64,000 bases of DNA, taken from CAYRGG01 sp964423745 (GTDB lineage: Bacteria; Pseudomonadota; Gammaproteobacteria; Competibacterales; Competibacteraceae). Below, one piece after another: positions 59,525-64,000 of this stretch. Location of the stretch: the NCBI GenBank assembly GCA_964423745.1, contig CAYRGG010000017.1, forward strand, positions 1 through 64,000, given 5' to 3'. Positions within the stretch are counted from its first letter, which is position 1. Each line of letters opens with the position of its first letter. The translations under genes and the position numbers were made by a program. Below the pieces are notes generated by a model. That model ran no database searches and was not told the origin of the DNA. It saw only the letters and a program-made list of their open reading frames with translations.

Positions 59525-61104
59525 TAGGCATTCTCCTCTAACATGGGCATCAAGGCTTCTTCAAAAAAACGCCCAACCTCATCAGGGTCATTGATAAAAT
59601 ATTTTGCGGCGCTAGGTCTTGGACTATCCATGACCACGATGCCTATCCCGTCATCCTGCAACGCTTTAAACGCATCTTCATCGGTGACATCATCGCCAAT
59701 GAACATGGGCACCACATCGGCTCGATCCAGTTCTAGGGCCTTCAGCAACCAATGTACGGCTTTACCTTTATGCCAATCGATATTGGGTTGCAGATCAAAC
59801 ACCTTTTTGCCATAGGTTTTTTTGATTTTGGGTTGAGCGCCAACCAGTTCATCCACAATGGTCTCCACATCGGCTATTTGGCCATCCGCGACACGACGGT
59901 AATGCACAGCGATAGAAAATTTCTTGCGTTCCACCAGGGAGCCTTCGATAGGCTGCAAACGTTCCCGCAAGGTTTGTTCGGCGGCGTCTAAGACCGGCAA
60001 AAAATCCAAGTCTTGCTGATTTTCGATACGTTTGCCGGCAGGTCCCGCGATATCGAAACCGTGGCTGCCGGCATAGAATAGCTCTTTAACGCCCACCAGT
60101 TTCTGAACGTCCTGTAGGTCTCTACCGCTGATAATGGCAACGGTGCAGAGTTCGCTAAGACGCCGTACTGTGGCCCGCATGGTATCTGATAAAATGGCCA
60201 TTTCTGGGCGTTCCACGATGGGGGTTAGGGTGCCATCGTAATCGAGAAAAATGGCTAAATGCTTGCCTTTTAACTGTTCGGCTATACTGGCAAAATCCTT
60301 CAATGCTGAAGGTAAGGGGGCATTATCAGGTTGCGAAGCTGCGTCACTCACGTTCACCTCCGAAAGATCGCTGACCACCACATCTGCACCATTTTGACTC
60401 AAGTCGTCTGGATGGCCGGTTCGGTCGACACCCAGGACGCAGCCAAACTGGCCATCGCGTCCCGCCTGGACACCCGAGATGGCGTCCTCCACAACAATAC
60501 TGCGCCCTGGATCAACGCCTAATTCTTTAGCGGCTTCCAAAAATGTTTCTGGATCTGGTTTACCCTTAAGCCCAAGACGAGCAGCGTCGGTTCCGTCTAC
60601 TTTCACTTGGAATAAATGGGTAAGCTTAGCCACTTCTAAAATGGTGGCGCAGTTTTTACTCGAAGAGACAATGGCTGTTTTGATACCCACTTGAAGCAAG
60701 TTTTCCAGTAACTGCACCGATGAGGTATACACGTCTGCGCCATGTTTTTTTAAGCCTTCCAAAAACATGGGGTTCTTTTTATTGCCTAGCCCGCAGACGG
60801 TCTCTTGCTCAGGCGCATCGTCCGGTTCCCCATAAGGCAGATGAATATCCCGGGATTCAAGAAAGCTGCGCACTCCTTCATAGCGGGGTTTGCCGTCGAC
60901 ATACTGCCGATAATCCTCATTGCTATCAAACGGTTCATGTTTTTCGCCATGTTGCTCAGTCCGTTGGGCGAGATAATCGTCGAATAGCTTTTTCCAGGCG
61001 ATGGAATGAATACGGGCAGTGTCGGTTATGACGCCGTCTAGATCAAAGATGACCGCATCATATTTTTCTGGTGAAATCGTCAAGGCGACTGGTGGGTTAC
61101 TCAT
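59524..61104 (-). CDS. Fusion of beta-phosphoglucomutase-like HAD and trehalose-6-phosphatase (OtsB) (526 aa)
   Basis: Two HAD domains are fused. The first (about 12-245) has 'FDLDGVITDTARIH' and 'VVEDAISGVQAGRDG', as in beta-phosphoglucomutase, which turns beta-glucose 1-phosphate into glucose 6-phosphate. The second (about 275-525) has 'IFLDYDGTLTPIV' (about 288), 'AIISGRD' and 'FIGDDVTDEDAF' (about 471), the OtsB signature. With the GH65 gene one base away, it would link trehalose-6-phosphate dephosphorylation to trehalose or glucoside breakdown. No otsA is nearby. The total of 526 plus 808 residues is close to the 1327-residue OtsB1. Confidence 0.92.
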   Translation of the reverse strand: MSNPPVALTISPEKYDAVIFDLDGVITDTARIHSIAWKKLFDDYLAQRTEQHGEKHEPFDSNEDYRQYVDGKPRYEGVRSFLESRDIHLPYGEPDDAPEQETVCGLGNKKNPMFLEGLKKHGADVYTSSVQLLENLLQVGIKTAIVSSSKNCATILEVAKLTHLFQVKVDGTDAARLGLKGKPDPETFLEAAKELGVDPGRSIVVEDAISGVQAGRDGQFGCVLGVDRTGHPDDLSQNGADVVVSDLSEVNVSDAASQPDNAPLPSALKDFASIAEQLKGKHLAIFLDYDGTLTPIVERPEMAILSDTMRATVRRLSELCTVAIISGRDLQDVQKLVGVKELFYAGSHGFDIAGPAGKRIENQQDLDFLPVLDAAEQTLRERLQPIEGSLVERKKFSIAVHYRRVADGQIADVETIVDELVGAQPKIKKTYGKKVFDLQPNIDWHKGKAVHWLLKALELDRADVVPMFIGDDVTDEDAFKALQDDGIGIVVMDSPRPSAAKYFINDPDEVGRFFEEALMPMLEENA

Positions 61105-61569
61105 ACAAACTCCCCTAGAATGGGCTTATAGATTGGTCGGGCTGTTGCTGAAATTTTAGACCAGACCAAAGACAATTGGGACGGCTAACTGTGCCCATGG
61201 GAGGGCTAACTGTGTCCAGGCTGAGAGGGGCTCTTTCCGACAAAGGGAAGGACAGAGTAAACAAATCAAGTTTTCCTCGGCGATGCTTGCTTAAAAGTAT
61301 TAAACATTTGTATAAGCCCTATTATTATGGAAACTGATGTATGCACTTTGCTAACCAAAAGTCTAAGAGCAGGTGTTGCTAACAGCATGTCTCAAAAACA
61401 ACCTGCAAAAATGATGGTAGTTTGCAGGGTGTAAAGCAAGTGTTTAATCATGCTATTTTTGCCTTGCAAAGCTTAATTGTAAAATATTTCTTATTTAAGA
61501 TGACCTAGAAAATAAGTGCTAAAGAAAGCCGTTTCTTAGTACGTCAATCCATTCTGGCGAGTAGTATAA
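61105..61569. other. Intergenic region with short tandem repeat
   Basis: This 465-bp divergent gap holds a 15-bp direct repeat GGCTAACTGTG(C/T)CCA at 61183-61197 and 61204-61218 (21-bp period, two turns). It is just upstream of the HAD-OtsB operon and could be a pair of activator sites. A possible hairpin near 61375-61430 (GCAGGTTG/CAACCTGC-like) is imperfect. No gene is seen. Confidence 0.5.
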
Positions 61570-62760
61570 ATGGCAAATGACCATCTCCATAACCTCTTTA
61601 ACTTCGATCAACCCATCGAGCGCCGTGGTGGAGACAGCATCAAGTGGCATAAACATGGCCGTGACGTACTACCCATGTGGGTGGCAGATATGGATTTTCA
61701 GTCCCCTCCCGCCGTCATAGACGCTTTGCAAGCGCGTGTGGCGCAGGGTGTATTCGGGTATGGTAGGCCGCTGCCTGAGTTAATAGCAACAATCTGTGAG
61801 CGGATGGAGCGCCTTTACAGCTGGCAAGTTGACCCAGATCAGGTGTTATTTTTACCCGGTTTGGTGTGCGGGCTTAATTTAGTCTGTCGCGCCCTTGGCG
61901 AACCCGGCGACGAGGTGTTAGTGCAAACGCCGGTTTATCCGCCTTTTCTTTCCGCGCCGGGTAATCAAGGTAAAAGACTTAAAACCGCTGAATTGTCATT
62001 GAGTGAACGCAATGGCAACCTCTATTATGAAATAGACTTTGATGCCTTCGAAAAAGCCATCACTCAACGCACGCGACTGTTTATACTTTGTCATCCTCAT
62101 AATCCTGTGGGGCGCGTTTTTACACCCGAGGAAATAACTCGTCTTGCCGAGATCTGCGCTCGCCATAACCTCTATATTTGCTCAGATGAAGTGCATGGCG
62201 ACCTCCTGCTAGATGATCGCCAACACAAGCCGTTTGCTTGTCAAGTCCCAGAGCTGGCTAGCCGCTGCATTACCTTAATGGCGCCTAGCAAGACATTTAA
62301 TATCGCAGGGCTCGGCGCTAGCTTCGCTATCATTCAAGATCCCCAACTACGCCGTCAGGTCAAAGCCGCCGCCGCGGGGATTGTCACAGAGGTTAATATT
62401 CTCGCCTATGTGGCGGCCTTAGCCGCTTATCAACAAGGTCAGGAATGGTTGACGGCGCTATTGGGGTATTTAAATGGAAATCGGGATTTTCTTCTGACCT
62501 ATATAGCGCAACACTTACCCGGTATTCGTTCAACCTGTCCCGAAGCTACCTATCTAGCTTGGCTCGATTGCCGTGCTGCCGACATCTCAGAAAATCCCCA
62601 ATCTTTCTTTCTTCGCGAAGCAAAAGTAGCCTTTAATGATGGTGTCACCTTTGGTCCTGGCGGTAAGGGATTTGTACGGCTTAATTTTGGTTGTCCGCGG
62701 GCCACGTTAGAGATGGGTTTAGAACGCTTAAACAAAGCTTTAATGACGCAGGGAAAATGA
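61570..62760 (+). CDS. patB: PatB/MalY-type PLP-dependent C-S lyase (396 aa)
   Basis: Fold-type I aminotransferase of the MalY/PatB group. It carries 'FDQPIERRGGDSIKWHKHG' near the N-terminus, 'DVLPMWVADMDF' (about 32-43), 'HNPVGRVFTPEE', 'SDEVHGDLLLD' (about 205-215) and the PLP lysine in 'APSKTFNIAGL' (about 240). Such enzymes cleave cystathionine or cysteine conjugates to give pyruvate, ammonia and a thiol. A role in sulfur amino acid metabolism is likely. It is a single gene. Confidence 0.92.
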   Translation: MANDHLHNLFNFDQPIERRGGDSIKWHKHGRDVLPMWVADMDFQSPPAVIDALQARVAQGVFGYGRPLPELIATICERMERLYSWQVDPDQVLFLPGLVCGLNLVCRALGEPGDEVLVQTPVYPPFLSAPGNQGKRLKTAELSLSERNGNLYYEIDFDAFEKAITQRTRLFILCHPHNPVGRVFTPEEITRLAEICARHNLYICSDEVHGDLLLDDRQHKPFACQVPELASRCITLMAPSKTFNIAGLGASFAIIQDPQLRRQVKAAAAGIVTEVNILAYVAALAAYQQGQEWLTALLGYLNGNRDFLLTYIAQHLPGIRSTCPEATYLAWLDCRAADISENPQSFFLREAKVAFNDGVTFGPGGKGFVRLNFGCPRATLEMGLERLNKALMTQGK

Positions 62761-62800
62761 AAGGAACTAGATATTTTGTATCAAACCACCTTTAGCCAAT

Positions 62801-63295
62801 TTAGCCAAGCTTTACAACGGAGCCGAATATGGTTTTCAAAGCCTCTCTTCTAAAAGAAAAAATTTTTATCAACTGGGGCTTTATAACTAGCGGATGTATT
62901 AATCTTCCGAGAACACCCAGAGGTAGTTGATAAGTCACTTTATCCGTCATTACTATTCCATGTGCGGTTTCTTTAAAATGGTGCTCGTGATACCACAATT
63001 TGTAGGGGCCGACTCTTTGCTCATCGATAAAAAATTTTTCAAAACTAATATGTTTGATTTCAGTAACCCAGTTGGAACGTATTCCGGGAAAAAGACCTAT
63101 TCTATAAGTGATTATCTGCCCTTCGTACATGGAATCCAACAAGTCTGATGTCATCTTAAAACCCATGTAGGCCGGCGTAATCTTAGCCAGGTTTTTGGGT
63201 GAGCAAAAAAAAGGCCACGCCTCTTTGAGTGAAACTGGCAATTCCTGCTGTGTGGTTAAGGTATAAACACCCGAATGTGTTTTGATGGTAATCAT
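62801..63295 (-). CDS. SRPBCC-family ligand-binding protein (164 aa)
   Basis: START/Bet v1-like fold. The opening 'QELPVSLKEAWPFFCSPKNLAKITP' type sequence (about 17-41) and 'YRIGLFPGIRSNWVTEI' (about 64-80) match SRPBCC proteins of the cell-division-inhibitor-like or polyketide-cyclase group. No signal peptide. In several bacteria homologs lie beside photolyase or lipid genes, but here it stands alone. Ligand unknown. Confidence 0.85.
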   Translation of the reverse strand: MITIKTHSGVYTLTTQQELPVSLKEAWPFFCSPKNLAKITPAYMGFKMTSDLLDSMYEGQIITYRIGLFPGIRSNWVTEIKHISFEKFFIDEQRVGPYKLWYHEHHFKETAHGIVMTDKVTYQLPLGVLGRLIHPLVIKPQLIKIFSFRREALKTIFGSVVKLG

Positions 63296-63462
63296 TGTTT
63301 TACTTTATTTTCTCAAATTGAGACCACGCAACCCTATTAGGTTCCTTATCAGACAGCCCATGGAAGCAGAAAGAAAGATCACAAACCAAGCAACAAGAAA
63401 CGACACGGATGCAAAAATTAACCATCAAAGATTTTAATTTTATACAACAAGAGGTTAATTGA

Positions 63463-63699
63463 ATGACATTTTATAAATTTATACTGACTTGCGGAATAAT
63501 TGGTGTTATAGGGCTTCCTTTCGTAATAATTGGCGCAGGTCACGGACTCATTGAGGCCATGTCGATCAATGATTATGAGGCAGCAACACGAAACATTGTG
63601 TTTTTGCTGATGCACGCTTTGTTTTTTGTTCTTTCAGTTCTTATTACATGGAACCGTAAATTTTTGAAAGAGTATTTGGAACAAAAAGTGAGTCATTAA
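63463..63699 (+). CDS. Small two-helix membrane protein, unknown (78 aa)
   Basis: Two hydrophobic helices (about residues 5-27 and 44-63) are joined by a polar turn 'MSINDYEAATRN', with a basic C-terminal tail. I do not recognise a family. The gene starts with ATG preceded by 'AAGAGG' about 9 nt upstream and is followed by a good terminator hairpin, so it is probably expressed alone. Confidence 0.65.
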   Translation: MTFYKFILTCGIIGVIGLPFVIIGAGHGLIEAMSINDYEAATRNIVFLLMHALFFVLSVLITWNRKFLKEYLEQKVSH

Positions 63700-63712
63700 A
63701 TATCTCCGTAAT

Positions 63713-63738
63713 AAGCTCCCCATAAATCGGGGAGCTTT
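63713..63738 (+). terminator. Rho-independent terminator after the small membrane protein gene
   Basis: AAGCTCCCC (63713-63721) pairs with GGGGAGCTT (63729-63737) around ATAAATC. A short T-run (TTT) follows on the plus strand, and AA precedes on the left. It lies 14 nt beyond the stop codon at 63699. Confidence 0.8.
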
Positions 63739-63758
63739 GAACACTAGTAAACGTATCA

Positions 63759-64000
63759 ATGATGATATTCACACCCATCGGAATTATCTACTCTCCATTT
63801 ATAGAATTAGCCAACATGCCGATCCAACCGACGGGTGCAGGTGGCGTCAAAGGCACCGTTGAGGTGTTCGATGCCTTTCGGGCAGGGCTCAAAGACCTGG
63901 ACGGTTTTTCACATATCATTTTGCTATACCACTTCCATCGTAGTGAGTCATTTAATCTTCACGTCGTGCCTTTTATGGATTCCCAGCCGCGGGGATTATT
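63759..64000 (+). CDS. trmO: TrmO/TsaA-type tRNA (t6A37) methyltransferase, 5' part
   Basis: Translation from ATG at 63759 begins 'MMIFTPIGIIYSPF' and continues with 'PIQPTGAGGVKGTVEVF', 'GLKDLDGFSHIILLYHFHRS' and 'VVPFMDSQPRGL', to the window edge. This is the start of the TsaA/TrmO beta-barrel family, which methylates N6-threonylcarbamoyladenosine at position 37 of tRNA-Thr using SAM. The gene is cut by the window end, so no stop codon is visible. No strong ribosome site precedes it. Confidence 0.85.
   Translation, partial: MMIFTPIGIIYSPFIELANMPIQPTGAGGVKGTVEVFDAFRAGLKDLDGFSHIILLYHFHRSESFNLHVVPFMDSQPRGL

Overview
The window reads as a stretch of a gammaproteobacterial chromosome of moderate GC, probably from a facultatively anaerobic, metabolically versatile organism. 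The evidence is a complete LldEFG/Dld/LctP lactate operon of the Shewanella type, a PdhR-like GntR regulator, a multi-subunit pyruvate:ferredoxin oxidoreductase, a TRAP transporter, tungstate uptake genes, and the RDD-SpoIIM-DUF4129-DUF4350-MoxR-DUF58 membrane operon. I cannot name the genus. No phage, insertion sequence with a transposase, CRISPR array or rRNA gene was seen. The window opens inside a tRNA-Pro(CGG) and closes inside a TrmO-like gene.

Layout. 1-5.8 kb is an accessory block next to the tRNA. It holds a tightly overlapping four-gene operon (PIG-L deacetylase, NodS-like methyltransferase, GT2 glycosyltransferase, acyl-CoA-dehydrogenase-like protein), preceded by a nine-copy TTTA microsatellite and an inverted repeat. 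A DUF4385 gene, a Phd/VapC toxin-antitoxin pair with a perfect operator palindrome, and a decayed second PIN gene follow. 5.9-7.6 kb is a SulP anion transporter. 7.7-15.4 kb is the lactate operon lldE-lldF-lldG-dld-lctP on the minus strand. It is divergent from a PdhR-like regulator, which is followed by a small unknown gene and the porGAB operon with a GltD-ferredoxin fusion (15.9-22 kb). A GGTC(A/T)GACC palindrome occurs between lldE and the regulator and again after the regulator, and a related dyad precedes porG. This suggests one pyruvate-sensing regulon covering lactate oxidation and pyruvate cleavage. A CBS protein and a DctPQM TRAP transporter of the 2-oxo/hydroxy-acid type follow (22-26 kb).

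26-36 kb is mixed: a universal stress protein, an LtaS-like sulfatase-fold transferase next to a CslA-like glycosyltransferase, grxC, a 3D-domain protein, tupBCA, DUF302, an RhtB exporter, a cNMP-binding protein and a six-helix membrane protein. 36.8-46.2 kb holds DUF2339 and the MoxR operon on the minus strand. 46.5-64 kb carries DUF805, a GH31 glucosidase, a patatin, polyphosphate:AMP phosphotransferase, a CorC-type transporter, SixA, an EEP protein, a GH65 plus HAD-OtsB pair that together match the three-domain mycobacterial OtsB1, a PatB lyase, an SRPBCC protein and partial trmO.

Two families of palindromic, non-coding interspersed repeats, each present twice, are the most distinctive non-gene structures. 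Family 1 (about 105-110 bp) lies at 24163-24266, inside the TRAP operon, and at 39426-39535. Family 2 (about 142 bp) lies at 30119-30261 and 46319-46460. No clear complete novel defence or mobile system was found. The best candidates for something undescribed are the phase-variable-looking four-gene operon at the left end, the repeat families, and the large hairpin in the empty region at 50.4 kb.
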